Under the pieces are notes generated by a model. The model was given only the letters and a program-made list of their open reading frames with translations, had not been told where the DNA came from and did not search any database. From assembly GCF_001411555.2 (NCBI RefSeq), contig NC_049910.1, forward strand, positions 36,619,250 through 36,683,249: 64,000 bases of DNA, given 5' to 3'. Numbering within the stretch: the stretch's first letter is position 1; each line of letters begins with the position of its first letter. Of the stretch, positions 1 to 10,720 are shown piece by piece. The stretch is from Juglans regia. Its lineage: Eukaryota; Streptophyta; Magnoliopsida; Fagales; Juglandaceae. Both the position numbers and the translations under genes were made by a program.

Positions 1-1048
1 GAGACGTTATTCACACAGCCCCTTGATTACACTTTATTGCTTGTGTTTGGGTGTAAGTGTTGGCCCTACCTATAGCCATACTAGTCACATAAAATACATT
101 TTCAATCCAAGAAATGTGTTTATCTTGGTCTGAGCCCTCAACATTGTGGCTACCTTTGCCTAGAACCCTCCACTAGTACCCGGTACACCTCCCGCCATGT
201 ACTATTCAATGAATCCAGTTTTCCCTTCACTCACTCACACCCTCCTGCATTTGCTCCACCAACTGAAACAACGCCACTTCCTACCACCGTAAAGATTACA
301 CCCACTGTGTCTCCACAATTACTAAATCTCTTATTGGTTCAGCCCTATCTTCACCATGTTCACAAGCATCTCCTGTGACCAACACCCTGCCTCATAACCC
401 TACTTCCATACTTTGTTTGCATCCATCATCCTCGCCTACGTCTAGTCCCACACCTGCCACAATATCACTCTTGCCCATCTTTGGACCTGTCGTTGCCCGT
501 ATGCCCTTGCGAAGTCATCGAATGTGTATAAGGCTCCAAAATGCCATCTCAAAACCAAAAACTCACAAGGCACAATACGCTATTCATTGCCTAAGTACTT
601 GTTACCTACAATCTACTAGAGACAGAGCCTACTTGCTTTAGCTCAACTATTAAGTTTATAGATTGGCATCAAACCATGGATACTTAGATCAATGTAGTGC
701 TTCGTAATAGGCTAATAGCACCTGGTACCTTATAGAGCCCACCTCCCACATGAATGTCGTTGGCTACTGGTGGATCTATAAATCCAGTGTAAGGAAGATG
801 GCTCCTTGGAATGTTATAAAGCCTGGCTAGTCACCAAGGGCTTTCATCAATCGGAAAGGATCAACTTTCAAGACACTTTCGATCCAGTGGTAAACTTATG
901 CACCATTCGACTAGTCTCTCATCGGTGGCTTATTTGAAAATTAGATGTACAAAATTCTTTCTTGCATGACTTTCTATGAGAAGAAGTTTACATGTAGCAG
1001 CCACCTAGTTTCATTCACTCTTAGAGGCTGAACCAAGTTTGCAAGCTC
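1..1048 (+). mobile_element. Degraded Ty1-copia fragment (integrase C-terminus to RT)
   Basis: The plus strand reads in broken frames as the end of a copia integrase followed by the start of the reverse transcriptase. RT residues recognisable around 830-1040 include VTKGFHQSERINFQDTFDPV and KLDVQNSFLHDF, corresponding to the copia VAKGYTQ...ETFSPVA and [11 protein letters not shown] motifs. Many stops and frameshifts show it is dead. The match stops abruptly near 1048, just after the N-Q-V-C-K-L motif, and copia homology resumes near 3043, so the 2 kb between is an insertion or replacement. Closely related fragments lie at 28932-30412 (minus) and 62480-63535 (plus). Confidence 0.8.
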
Positions 1049-1550
1049 ACCCTAACCCCTCCCGAAATCACTCTCTCATCTGCTTTATCTCTCTCTCTGC
1101 TATCTGCGATGCCAAACGGTGGAAGTGCTCAAGCTTGAGATCCAAGAGATTAGAACGGATTTCCGTTTGGGTAGGTTTTTTTTTTGTATGTTTCAATGTT
1201 TGAGGAGTATTTTTATGGGTTTAGATCTGTTTGAATGTTTGAGGAGCATCTATTTAGATCTATTTAGCTGCAAAATGCTAGAGCTGTGGGTTATTATTAT
1301 TTGGAAGATTTGTTTAGATCTATTATATCCGATAACACACACACACACACATATATATATAATGAAGATTTGTTATTGTTTGGAAGAAATGGTTTTTAGG
1401 ATGATGTATCTTTGATTTTTCTAGATTTTTTTTTTTTTTTTTTTAAAATTAGTTGTGTTTCTGGGTGGAGTTTGGAAAAAAAATTGGGGCCTTTGGGTTC
1501 CAAAATATTTTTAGGAAAAGCAAAGACTTTAGAGAGTTAAGCAACAATTT

Positions 1551-2184
1551 CATGTTTGGCTCCATATTAACGATTGGTGCAATGCTTGGTACTGTCACAA
1601 GTGGTAGGATTGCATACTTCATTGGTTTGAAAAGGGGTATGTTGAATTTAAAATTGTGATTTGGTAGTGCTCAACCTTGGTCATCTCTATTCTTACTAAA
1701 CCATGTATTTTAACCTTTTGGAGTTTTAATGGAAGCAGGCAATGAGGATGTCAGCTGGTTTCTGCATTGCAGGATGGCTTGCTGTATATTTCTCTTCGCT
1801 GTTTACACATTTTAATTCTTCGTGTAAGAGATTAAGGGGAGGTTTGGGGGTGGGATGAGACACAAAATTTTCATTTCATCTCATCTCATCATTACACATT
1901 TTTCAAATCTCCATACAAAATATAATAAATAATTCAACTTTTTCAAATCCCAATTCAACTTTTTTAAATCCCAATACAATAATAATACCAAAACATAATA
2001 TTTTAAACACTAAAACAAAACACAAAATTCTCATCTCACCCCCCAAACCTGTCTTAAATCTTCTCATCTTGCTGAAACTTCTTGCTATTATGGTTTTTTT
2101 GGTATGAATTTAATGTAGGGAGCTTTTCCCCTTGACATGGGAAGGTTATTCACAGATTATGGAGTTGGAGTTTTCTCCTATGTG
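1551..2184 (+). pseudogene. ERD6-like sugar transporter exon fragments
   Basis: Three consecutive plus-strand segments read as part of an ERD6-like monosaccharide transporter (major facilitator family, vacuolar sugar export). Segment 1 (about 1551-1636) reads FGSILTIGAMLGTVTSGRIA then YFIG. Segment 2 (about 1739-1800) reads AMRMSAGFCIAGWLAVYFS. Segment 3 (2119-2184) reads GAFPLDMGRLFTDYGVGVFS. They follow the family order, covering transmembrane helices 2 to 4 and the conserved G-R-(x)3-(I/L)-G loop. AG/GT borders are visible, for example the acceptor at 2117-2118 and donor at 2185-2186. Upstream and downstream exons are missing and the segment 1 to 2 junction appears out of frame. It is a non-functional gene fragment. 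Confidence 0.75.
1836..2053. mobile_element. MITE, 218 bp, flanked by TTAA
   Basis: Imperfect terminal inverted repeats of about 25 bp begin GGGGAGGTTTGGGGGTGGG on the left and, read inward from the right, GACAGGTTTGGGGGGTGAG. TTAA lies on both sides (1832-1835 and 2054-2057). The interior is AT-rich and non-coding. Size, TIRs and a TTA/TAA-type flank suggest a PIF/Harbinger-type MITE. It sits in an intron of the captured sugar-transporter fragment. Confidence 0.7.
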
Positions 2185-3042
2185 GTAATTATTATTGTTA
2201 AGCGAGTGAGGACAGAGAGAATGTGTAGCTTTTTGATAGTTGAGTACTACTCTATTTTATGTTCTTGTTTATTAATTTTGCTAAGAGAAGTGGCTGTCTA
2301 GGGATATCTATTTGAATGAAAACTCTACAAAATATTTGTTAGTGTGGGTGTATTTGGACAACAAAAAAAAAAAAAGAATCCATTCTCATCTTAATCTTTA
2401 ATTTATTAAGTGGAATTTGTCTTAATCTTTGTATATAATCATTGTTCAAAACTTTGTGTGTTTTGCAGGATCTCTCAGTCCAATTACTTAAAGTTGCTAG
2501 TTGGTGTGTAGATTAAATCATTGACGGACATGTTACTGATTTTGCAATTCATATATTGTAATTTTGTATATTGTAATGTATGTATAAATAACAAATAATG
2601 TAATATGTAATGGATTGCATTGTGAGGCATGCATGGATGAATTTACACATTTAGTATTTAGAACACACTATGCGTTTCAACTTGACTTCTTTAAAAAAAC
2701 ATTTAAGAAAATAAAGGCATTTGTATAAAAAATAATTATGGTTTGAAATTTTGTGTTTTGCTAATTGAGCTTAATTGAGCATTTAGAACACAAATATTAT
2801 GCGATACATGAACTTGACTTCTTAGGAATTTTTTTTAATAAAATAAAGGCTTTTACTTGAAAAAAAATAAAAAATAAAAAAATTCGAGTACAACCTGGAA
2901 CCCGGAATTTCAGGTTTCAAAAATCCGGATCAATTCAGGTTCCTACCCGGGTTTGACTCGGATCAACTTGACCCGGGTTTTGGCCCGGGGTTACGGTTGG
3001 GGTATATTTGGGTTCCCGGGTTGGAATCCGGATGAACACCCC

Positions 3043-3480
3043 TAATGATCATGTGCTTACATATCTTATCACATTTCTTGGTTTGGACTTTGCAATTAAA
3101 GATATGGGCCAATTACATTACTTTATGGGCATCAAAGCAAGCTTCCTTCCATCTGCTATCTTCCTCACACAACAACGTTAGATCGCCAACCTACTAAAGT
3201 GGACAAATATGATTGATGCAAAGCTTGTTTTTTCACCTATGTTCACTGCTCACTACTCTATTTCTCTTTATTCTGGCGATTTGGTTGAAGATGAGCACTT
3301 GTACTATAGCTAATAGCATAGTGGGAGCTCTACAATATCTCTCCTTAACGAGCATAGATATTAAGCTTTGTCATCAACAAAATCTATCAACTTATGCATC
3401 GTCCAACCAAGGTTCACCAGACTGCTGTAAAACGTATTCTTAGGTATTTGAAGAAGTCCATTGATCTCGATCGTTATCCA
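3043..3480 (+). mobile_element. Ty1-copia fragment (end of RT)
   Basis: The plus strand reads LGLDFAIKDMGQLHYFMGI followed by KASFLPSAIFLTQQR. This is the copia RT C-terminal signature (F-x-I-K-D-L-G-x-L-x-Y-F-L-G-I-E...Q-x-K-Y). A stop replaces the next codon. This is the continuation of the fragment ending at 1048. Non-functional. Confidence 0.75.
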
Positions 3481-3503
3481 AAACAACAATAGAAAATATA
3501 TAT

Positions 3504-4851
3504 CTCTTTATATATATAAAGTGGCTATCTAACAGAAAATCTTGTTTTAACGGTTTTTATTGTTTTTTTTAACTAAGTTAACGTCGTTCGTCCAAAATTG
3601 ACATTATTCCCAATTTTTCATAATTAAGTGTCATTAATTGCTGACCACAGATTATTCTCCCATGACATGAGGTAGGTAGGGTTTTTAATTGGCATCTTCC
3701 CATGCAGTTCGACCAATTAAGTGTCATCCTGGCCTGCACGTTAATATGATTAGTCAAACTGCCAAAATAGTAGTTCTAAATGGTACCGATGTAGAATATA
3801 GCTCTCCAATACTTATTATCAATGAAGTTTAATCGACAAAAGAGCAGAAGAACAAAAGTTCAAGTTTACTTACTTTCTAAATATTATTTCACTTTATATA
3901 TATCTACTATAATAAGCAATGTTTTTAATTTCGTACCGTACCGGCCGGTACGGCCGAAATTTTTCATTTCGGCCGTCCGGCCGGTACAGGTACTAGATAT
4001 ATACCGTACCGGCCAAAATACCGGCCGTTTCGGCCTAAATTTCGGTCTGTACCGACCTGTACCGGCCTATATTTCGGCCGGTACCGGCCGATATTTCGGC
4101 CTGTGTTTTTTTTTTTCATTTTTTCAAACTACAAGTTTATTTTTTGACCCCCAATTTAGATTAGACTATTTATAATTTATATGTATGTATGTATTTATAT
4201 ATAATTTATTCATATATAAAGTATTAAGTTAGAATATAATTGTTATATATATTTATATATATAATTTATTCATATATCGACTATCCCGAAACGGTACACG
4301 AAACGGTACCGGTACCGAAATATTTCGTTCCAGTGTCTTGACCGGTACGCCATCCGGTACGGTATTCAAAACATTGATAATAAGTAGCTATTTAACTATG
4401 AATAATAATTTTTTTTCCCGTTAACTTTTCTTATTTTTTCATTAAGTCCATTAAGGTCTATTTTAGCAAAAAACTCTTAAAATCCTTGATCATTTGACGT
4501 ATAGCTCTCTTCTAGAATTTAATGAAGAATCTTGTTTTACCAAAAGGTCCTTAAGACTATTGACCATTTGACGTGTAGCTCCCTTGTAGAATTTAATGAA
4601 TGATCATATTTTATAAAAAAGCCCTTAATAGCCCTGTGGCGCACATGAATTTATGTCTATTTTTCATGTATTTTTTGTTCTGACATTGTCCTCATGCAAT
4701 ATGGATACAGACCAATACTCATACTTTGCTGAAATTCAGATTTTCTTTTTTGATTTTAATTTTTTATTTTTCTTTAACCTTGTATTTTCTTTTTCTTGAC
4801 AAATAAGTTACTGACTTTTTTACTTTAACGCACCCAGGGGCCATTCCCTAG
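3504..4851. mobile_element. Non-autonomous Helitron (probable)
   Basis: The left end starts with TC after an A and reads TCTCTTTATATATATAAAG followed by TGGCTATCTAACAGAAAA, a 5' end shared by many plant Helitrons. The right end is CTAG at 4848-4851 followed by T, with a short GGG...CCC hairpin just before it. That gives A^TC...CTAG^T insertion. The interior is non-coding, contains a tandemly repeated segment of about 75 bp (around 4465-4620) with a CATTTGACGT(A/G)TAGCTC core, and hosts a hAT MITE. No Rep/helicase is present. The 3' hairpin is weak, hence the moderate confidence. Confidence 0.55.
3917..4376. mobile_element. hAT-type MITE rich in ACCGG motifs, perfect 8-bp TSD
   Basis: This 460-bp foldback element has termini CAATGTTTTTAATTTCGTAC (left) and CAATGTTTTGAATACCGTAC (right, read inward). 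An exact 8-bp duplication ATAATAAG lies at 3909-3916 and 4377-4384. The interior is full of direct and inverted ACCGGCCGGTAC and TTTCGGCC motifs. The 8-bp duplication is diagnostic of the hAT superfamily. A spurious ORF (3822-4175) runs through it. Confidence 0.85.
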
Positions 4852-4858
4852 TGTGTGT

Positions 4859-4880
4859 ATATATATATATATATATATAT
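4859..4880. repeat. (TA)n microsatellite
   Basis: Simple AT dinucleotide run immediately after the Helitron 3' end. Confidence 0.9.
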
Positions 4881-5601
4881 GAGTCGGGTTTCAAGCTAAA
4901 TATTTGATGCATGCATGCAGTAACTCAATACACGAGTTTTGACGTCTAAAATGCAGAAGATCGATCGATGTCGTAGCTAGAAAGAAAATATGCATGCTAG
5001 CTTGCTGAGATCATAACTACTCTTTTGAAATATAAAAGCAATAACTATTGGGTGTCGTTTTGTGAATGTGCTTTGCGTTTGACCCTAGAGAGAGAGATCA
5101 GATCCAAAAGGAGAAAATGATGAAATTAATTGTGTTAACGCTGCATATGTAAATAAATTTCAAGGATTTTATATAAAGATCATAAAGATATAATTGACAG
5201 ATAATAATGGAAAAGATGACTGCATGTCGCCGTAGCAATAGTACCCGCGCATGCATGAATGCATAATATTATATACACTTGGATTTTCAAAATATGTGAC
5301 CAACTTAACATCCACATGTCGACGTTATTATATGATGCATGCATGAATTAAGATCATGATTATATTCATAAGTACTAGTATCCTGGCTTCAAAAAGAATT
5401 ATATAGAACGTACGCCTTTCATAAGTAAATGGTATATATAAATCATTGGGACATTAATACACACAGTAAGTCGATCGATCGATATAATCTTATACATACA
5501 TTAATATGTCCAGAAGAACAAATAATTAATTTTAGATGCATGGAATCACAACCATTTTTTATTACTACTTTTGGACGTTTATCATGATCTTGATCATCAT
5601 C

Positions 5602-5844
5602 TTAATGATGATATTGTGGTGGTGTTCGGCAATCAGTTTCTTTTTCGCAACCTCTTGTGTATTTATTACCTGGCTCTTTATGGCAAATCTCAGCCTCAGG
5701 ATGCAATTCGCAGTTTGCATGATCAATATTTCCACCTATTATAGTTCCGTAGCCGAGGTTGTGTGCATTTGTATCTTGAACCCAAAGCCCGCTAACCATA
5801 AACATGCAAATCACGAAAATAACAATTCCTCTGGACATTGCCAT
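5602..5844 (-). CDS. RALF-like secreted peptide (RALF1 of this cluster)
   Basis: This 80-residue, single-exon precursor belongs to the rapid alkalinization factor family. These are cysteine-rich ligands secreted to the cell wall space, where family members bind CrRLK1L receptor kinases and LRX or LLG proteins. Residues 1-27 form a signal peptide with a hydrophobic core (IVIFVICMFMVSGLW). The RALF domain follows at once: N-L-G-Y-G at 29-33, cysteines at 45, 54, 66 and 72, and N-K-Y-T-R-G-C at 60-66. There is no RRxL pro-region, as in the short Arabidopsis RALFs. The start is the only Met that gives the signal peptide, and a TATA box lies 112-118 bp upstream. The promoter is shorter than in RALF3 and RALF4. 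The coding region looks intact. Confidence 0.88.
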   Translation of the reverse strand: MAMSRGIVIFVICMFMVSGLWVQDTNAHNLGYGTIIGGNIDHANCELHPEAEICHKEPGNKYTRGCEKETDCRTPPQYHH

Positions 5845-6530
5845 TGTGCTTCAATGGAGATTGCAAATCAAGGTTCTCTTGTCTGAGGGGAGTACTTTAT
5901 GGGCCGGTGATCAAATGATAAGGGAGAAATAAGAGGTTGTGAGTGGTGTTGCGAGATTTATAGCACAAGGTTGTGCTAAATATAACCTTTTTGCATAGCT
6001 CATGATCCGCATGCACGCAGGCATTTGTTGGAAACTATTCATGACCAATAGTATTTGGATGGCTCCTTGTTTGTTTAGGCGCGCGCTCGCACACACACAC
6101 ATCTATATATATATTATATATATTTTCTAAATATAGGGTTTGAACAAATAGAGTTAGAACAAAAATTGGTTTGATCATGATGAGAAACTTTGAAAATCAT
6201 GCAAAGATATATATGATATGTCTTTTGTCTTGATAAATCTCGATCGAACCTGTGCAACATTCCCACATTATTTGGACAAGATAGATCATTAGTTTTTTAT
6301 TAATGCACAACGTGCATATATATCTTTTACATTTGGCCAGTACTTGGATTTCAACAAGTTCCATACGAAATTTCTTAACTCTCTAATAATTACAACTATA
6401 GCGGCTTGTTTAATTGATAAGCATTCCATGCATGAAGGTCTATTAATGAAGATATACACGACCACATGAAGGATATGTACAAAAATCTTAATGAAGATCA
6501 CGTACGTGTCTTTGATAAATATAGCGGCCT
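5845..6530 (-). promoter_or_regulatory. RALF1 promoter region
   Basis: The minus-strand TATA box (ATTTATA on plus) is at 5956-5962. The 26-bp block shared by all five copies (AAAAAGGTTATATTTAGCAC core on the coding strand) is at 5968-5993. Farther up, 6120-6500 matches RALF3, 4 and 5 upstream DNA. The segment containing GCTAGCTAGCAACCC, present between TATA and ATG in RALF3-5, is missing here. Confidence 0.6.
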
Positions 6531-8066
6531 GTTTAATTGATAAGTACTACTGCATGCTGGTAACACTAATTAATTAATATTGGTGAGTACCATAATTTGT
6601 CTAATCTATGGTCATATATTACAGAAATGGATAGCGGCGGATCCAGAAATTCTATTTTGGGGGGGTTCATATTGATGATCTATATATGTAATGACGACCA
6701 TGCTATACATACCTATGCACATATATATATATATATATATATTATACTTGTTTATAATTATAAGAAAATACATTATAGATGCAATTTCATTTCATATATA
6801 TTCCTTCATTTTATAAGAAATATTTTTGGGATTGTATATTTTTTAGCTCATATTTTCAAGTTTTAAAATTTTCGGTGTTATTTTATTTTATTTTTTTAAT
6901 GTATGTATACTCATTTTATATTTTGGATGCAAAAATTTTGAACTTTAAGAAAATATAGAAACTATTTTTTCATACTTAAGTATCGAGAAGAGATTCGATC
7001 TTCTAGAAGTAATCCAAGATCGATAAGTCACCTTTTTTCAATGTAGATAGTTAAAAACAAATTAGGGTATTATGTGCATGAGACATGGAAGAGAACATGC
7101 ATTATTCAAGGGATAGCCAAACATCACAAGAGGAATTAAGTCTAACGACATGTGTTAGAACACCATCGAAGATCATGGACTCCATATATACCAGGAGACT
7201 GAGAAGCACCTAATCTTGGTAATACCAATGATTATATGCTGAATTAGGATCAGCACCATCAATATGCTAGGGGGGAGGGAGAACACTCCCATGCATCAAC
7301 ATACATAGCCATAGAGTTGCAAGTCCCGTAAATATGGATAGAGTTGTGTTTTCCAAAGTAAAGAACTATCTTTAGTGAGTTAATTAAGAGAAAGAGAGAG
7401 AAATTATTGGTGGAGATAATAATATATCCCTGATCTCCATTGTGCGATTTATTATATTGTTGGCAAAATATTTCGTTACAAATAATGTCTTTTTTTTTTT
7501 TTTTAATGGATCTTATTTGTCACCAATTTGGTATTTCATGTGAAAAAATACCATTCGGGACGAGACATTAGCATCCAACCTCTGGCAATTAAAATTTTTG
7601 GAAAAATGCTTAAATTTCGTAGTGTTAACATAGAGATAATCGCTCATGATCATCAATGCATGGTTATATCTATTAATAGTGATACGTATAATAAGTATTG
7701 CTTCCCTGCATGATGATACCTGGAATGGTAAAATTACTGATTTGCCACGATATTGGTTGTGAGATTTATGGACTAAATTGGTTTGATGTAAAATGCATTT
7801 CCTACAGATTTCTCTCATGAAAATTCTACATTTCCTACGAATGAGTTATGGTGGGGAAAAATATTTCATCATTAATGTAAAAGTATTTTCTACAACATCC
7901 CTTCATGGAAAGTAAGTTTTTCCAACCATCACATTCACAGGTAATTAGCTGTCTGCCTGTCATGCATATTTAACTCATGCTTATTTCCCATAAATTGTAA
8001 TGGTGGGTAATAGTTTTACCACCAAATTCACTCATGGGACTTGCTCCTTTTACCATGAGCTTCATA
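6531..8066. other. Intergenic, remnant duplication DNA
   Basis: AT-rich DNA with no gene I can support. It contains an (AT)n run at 6719-6742, the patchy homology to 26.4-26.5 kb noted above, and a poly-T run at 7490-7504. The ORFs at 7513-7818 and 7970-8284 have no family features, and the second runs into the copia LTR. Confidence 0.6.
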
Positions 8067-8071
8067 TATAG
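8067..8071. repeat. 5' target site duplication TATAG
   Basis: TATAG directly precedes the copia 5' LTR and is repeated at 12603-12607 directly after the 3' LTR. Confidence 0.9.
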
Positions 8072-8321
8072 CGTTAAGGACAAAGCTACCCTTGCACTGA
8101 CCGTCAGCCATAACACCTCATAGCAGCAGAACTTGAGCATTATCCCTACGTAACAAACTCTACAATGCATGCACTCCAGAATGCATTCCTTGATAGCCAT
8201 TGTACAACAATTTTCTGTATTTAGAATATTTCGATTCTTTGTAGTCAAGTCTCTATAAAAGGCAATACTGTAAATGCTATTCAAGTAATGAAAGACATTC
8301 TATTATTTCAGTGTTGCAACA
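8072..8321 (+). repeat. Copia 5' LTR
   Basis: Pairs with 12352-12602. It starts CGTTAAGG (the canonical TG mutated to CG) and ends TTGCAACA. A TATAAAAGG promoter motif lies near 8254-8262. The same 5' end sequence in the 3' LTR is TGTTAAGG. Confidence 0.93.
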
Positions 8322-8333
8322 TGGTATCAGAGA
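8322..8333 (+). other. Primer binding site (tRNA-iMet type)
   Basis: TGGTATCAGAGA follows the LTR directly. TGGTATCAGAGC is the standard complement to the 3' end of initiator methionine tRNA used by plant copia elements. Confidence 0.9.
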
Positions 8334-8355
8334 GCCTAAATAGGACTCATCTTCC

Positions 8356-9159
8356 ATGGCTGAATCTAGTTCTTCTTCTTACTCTCCCTCCCACCCACAT
8401 TTCTCCCATACCATTGCTGTGAAACTTACTCCCTATAACTACCTGCTTTGGAAAACATAGTTGGTTCCATATCTTCGCGGTAATCAACTTTACAAATATG
8501 TTGATGGTTCTTGCCCATCACCAAAACCTGAACTTGGAGCCTATGAGCTCTGGTTCCAACAAGATCAACAACTAATGTCTACACTCATTTCTTCTCTATC
8601 TGAATCTATAATGGCCCAAGTGGTTGGTTGTTCTTTTGCACGAGCTGTTTGGCTCTCTCTCGAATCAACCTACTCCTCTGTTTCTCAAGCTCGGGTTATT
8701 CAAACTCAATTGCAATTGGCTTCCCTCGAGAAGGGTGCTGATACTATATCAACATACTTTAGTAAAGCTAAGGGTCTTGCTGACATCATGGCAGCTGTGG
8801 GACGTCCTCTCTCTCCTAAGGACTTTCTTCCTTACCTTCTTGATGGACTTGGTCCAGATTATGATGGCTTAGTCACTTTTATGACTACTAGGCTCATCCC
8901 AATTTCCCCTGAAGAATTACTAGGACATCTCTTGGCACATGAAGCAAGGTTGCTCCATCACTCTAAAATAAGCACATTCCCAACAGAAGCCTCTGCCAAT
9001 TTTACTGCAAAATCTTCCTTTGGTTCACGTGGACGAGGAAATCATGGTGGACGCAATTTTAACCGAGGACGTTCCAATAACAGCAGGGGCCGTGGCAACT
9101 ATGCAGGTAACACTGCTCCTAATTCATTTTCTTCCACTGACCAATGTGTGGTGTGTTAG
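8356..9159 (+). pseudogene. Copia gag (nucleocapsid), broken
   Basis: The frame opens at ATG 8356 (MAESSSSSYSP), reaches a TAG at 8458 in place of a Gln codon, and continues open from 8461 to the stop at 9157. The UBN2/gag domain is recognisable: VPYLRGNQLYKYVDG, then SARAV-like WLSLESTYSS, LASLEKGADTISTYFSKAK, and DFLPYLLDGLGPDYDGLV. A Gly/Arg/Asn-rich tail follows (GSRGRGNHGGRNFNRGR). The zinc knuckle C-V-V-C/stop/V-C-N-R-Q-G-H is interrupted by TAG at 9157. Both stops look like CAG or CAA to TAG changes, consistent with decay by cytosine deamination. Confidence 0.88.
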
Positions 9160-9594
9160 GTTTGCAATCGCCAAGGTCACATTGCTATCAACTTCTTGAA
9201 CCGTTTCAACCAAGCCTATACGTGTCCATCGCCCATGATAGCCAACTTCACCTCAACCAATCACTCAAACAATACCAACTGGTATCCTGATACCGCTGCC
9301 ACAAACCACATCACCAGTGAGTTGAGTAATCTTAATTTGCATGCTTTCGAGTATGGTGGTGAAGAACAACTCTGCGTGGGTGACGGTTCTGTAGTTCCTA
9401 TATCACAGTCTGGTTCTGCCTCCTTTGCTTCTTCCTCATCTCAATTTCTACTCAATAAAATTTTGTTTTTTCCTTCTTTAAAAAAGAATTTGATCTCTAT
9501 CCCTCAGTTTTGTATCGACAATAATGTCTCCTTCCAATTCTATGCTAACTCATTTTCTATCCATGATTTCAAGTCGGGGAAGTTTCTTCTTTAA
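9160..9594 (+). pseudogene. Copia zinc knuckle and aspartic protease remnant
   Basis: In the same frame as gag, this reads V-C-N-R-Q-G-H-I-A-I-N then W-Y-P-D-T-A-A-T-N-H-I-T. The latter is the copia protease active-site region, with D-T-A in place of the usual D-S-G. The frame ends in TAA at 9592-9594. No intact polyprotein is possible. Confidence 0.85.
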
Positions 9595-9639
9595 GGGACC
9601 ACAAGTAATGGCCCCTACACCATTCCATCTTCAGCTTCA

Positions 9640-10720
9640 GCACCTTCTGCATTTTCAAGTCACCTTTCACTTCCTTTATGGCACACTAGGCTTGGGCATC
9701 CTTCCATCAAGCTCATCCAGTCTATCCTTCAGCAGCATCAACTTTCTTTTGAGCGCACTTTAATTCCTTTTTGCAATGCCTGTGCTTAGGCTAAACATCA
9801 CAGATCTCCTGCTTATCAATGAATAAATAAATCTACTACACCATTTAAGGTTATTATTTTCAGATTTATGGGGTCCATCCCCGTATGTGTCTCCTGATGA
9901 TTATCGTTTTGTATTACATTTGTTGATGACTTTTTTCGATAAACACAGTTAATCCCTCTAAAAAAAAAGTCTCAAGCTCTCGATGCCTTTGTAAAATTTA
10001 AAACTAATGTTGAACTTCAATTCAGTGCAAAAATCATGCAATTCCAGTCGGATTGGGGGGTGAATATCATCCATTTTCAAATTACTTAAAATCATGTGGA
10101 ATCACTCATCGACTTAATTGTCCTCATACTCATACTCAAAACGGTATCATTGAGCGTAAGCACCGTCACATTGTTGACACAGGCTTAGCATTGCTAGCCC
10201 ACTCATTTGTCCCTCTCCATTTTTGCTCTCAAGCCTTTCTTCATTCGGTTTATTTAATTGACATGTTACCATCTCCCACATTACAAAATCACTCATCACA
10301 TTTTTTGCTTCATAAAACTCATCCTTACTACAATTCTCTACGGGTATTTGGATCTGAATGCTGGCCTCTTACCACATCTTACAACTCACGAAAATTCAAT
10401 TTCTGTTCACTTTCCTGTGTCTTTTTGGGTCTAAGCCCAAATCACAGCGGGTTTCTATGTTACCACATCCACACTGGATGAAACTTACGTCTCCATCGAC
10501 ATCCATTTTAATGAAACCAGGTTCCCATACTCATCCCTTTCGAAGCCCACTCATATCATTCTTCATAATTTCCAGACCAGTCCACACTCCACTCCGTCTT
10601 CTTCATCCATTCTTGGTCCTCCCCCTTCGTCTACATCTACTCCGTTACCTACATATCGTTCATCTTCACCACCACCACCTCAACTGCACACCCACACAAT
10701 GATTACTCGTTCACAAACCA
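9640..10720 (+). pseudogene. Copia integrase remnant
   Basis: P-L-W-H-T-R-L-G-H-P-S at about 9675 is the GAG-pre-integrase zinc-binding start. S-D-L-W-G-P-S-P at about 9870 begins the integrase core. From 10053 the frame gives G-G-E-Y, then H-T-H-T-Q-N-G-I-I-E-R-K-H-R, carrying the catalytic Glu region, and later V-F-G-S-E-C-W-P. Frame changes near 9780-10050 and at 10481 disable it. Confidence 0.85.

Larger units (their letters stand above)
1049..3042 (+). mobile_element. Insert carrying captured host exons within copia
   Basis: This 2-kb stretch separates two halves of the same copia fragment. It opens with a pyrimidine-rich 5'UTR-like sequence (CT runs at 1070-1100), contains exon-intron pieces of a sugar transporter (1551-2184) and a MITE (1836-2053), and ends with repeated CCCGGGTT-type motifs at 2935-3030 before a GGATGAACACCCCTAAT end. 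The right end resembles termini of plant DNA transposons, but I could not pair it with a left terminal repeat, so the class is undecided. A gene-capturing transposon or filler at a repaired break would both fit. Confidence 0.45.
5030..7675 (-). repeat. RALF1 duplication block (inverted relative to 26.41-28.79 kb)
   Basis: Read on the minus strand, this block is collinear with 26410-28790 on the plus strand. The 3' flank at 5030-5540 matches the flank downstream of RALF3. The gene and promoter match next, then a segment around 6600-6690 (ACAGAAATGGATAGCGG and an AAATTCTATTTTGGGGGG stretch) matches 26454-26510. Finally CGCTCATGATCATCAATGCA near 7640 matches 26412-26440. Similarity is good in the RALF part and patchy beyond about 6.5 kb. 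Confidence 0.75.

Noticed and set aside
1119..1415. 98-codon ORF upstream of the sugar-transporter exons, considered as its first exon
   Set aside because: The frame is Leu/Phe-rich without transporter motifs and runs through a CACACA/TATATA microsatellite; not supported.
3822..4175. 117-codon ORF with repeated R-P-V motifs
   Set aside because: It is produced by ACCGGCC repeats in the hAT MITE and crosses its boundary.
5536..5886. Long ORFs antisense to the RALF genes (also 27919-28224, 40325-40788, 54762-55223)
   Set aside because: They overlap the RALF frames on the opposite strand and repeat in every copy because the DNA is duplicated. They have no start context or domain of their own, and the RALF frame explains the conserved cysteines.
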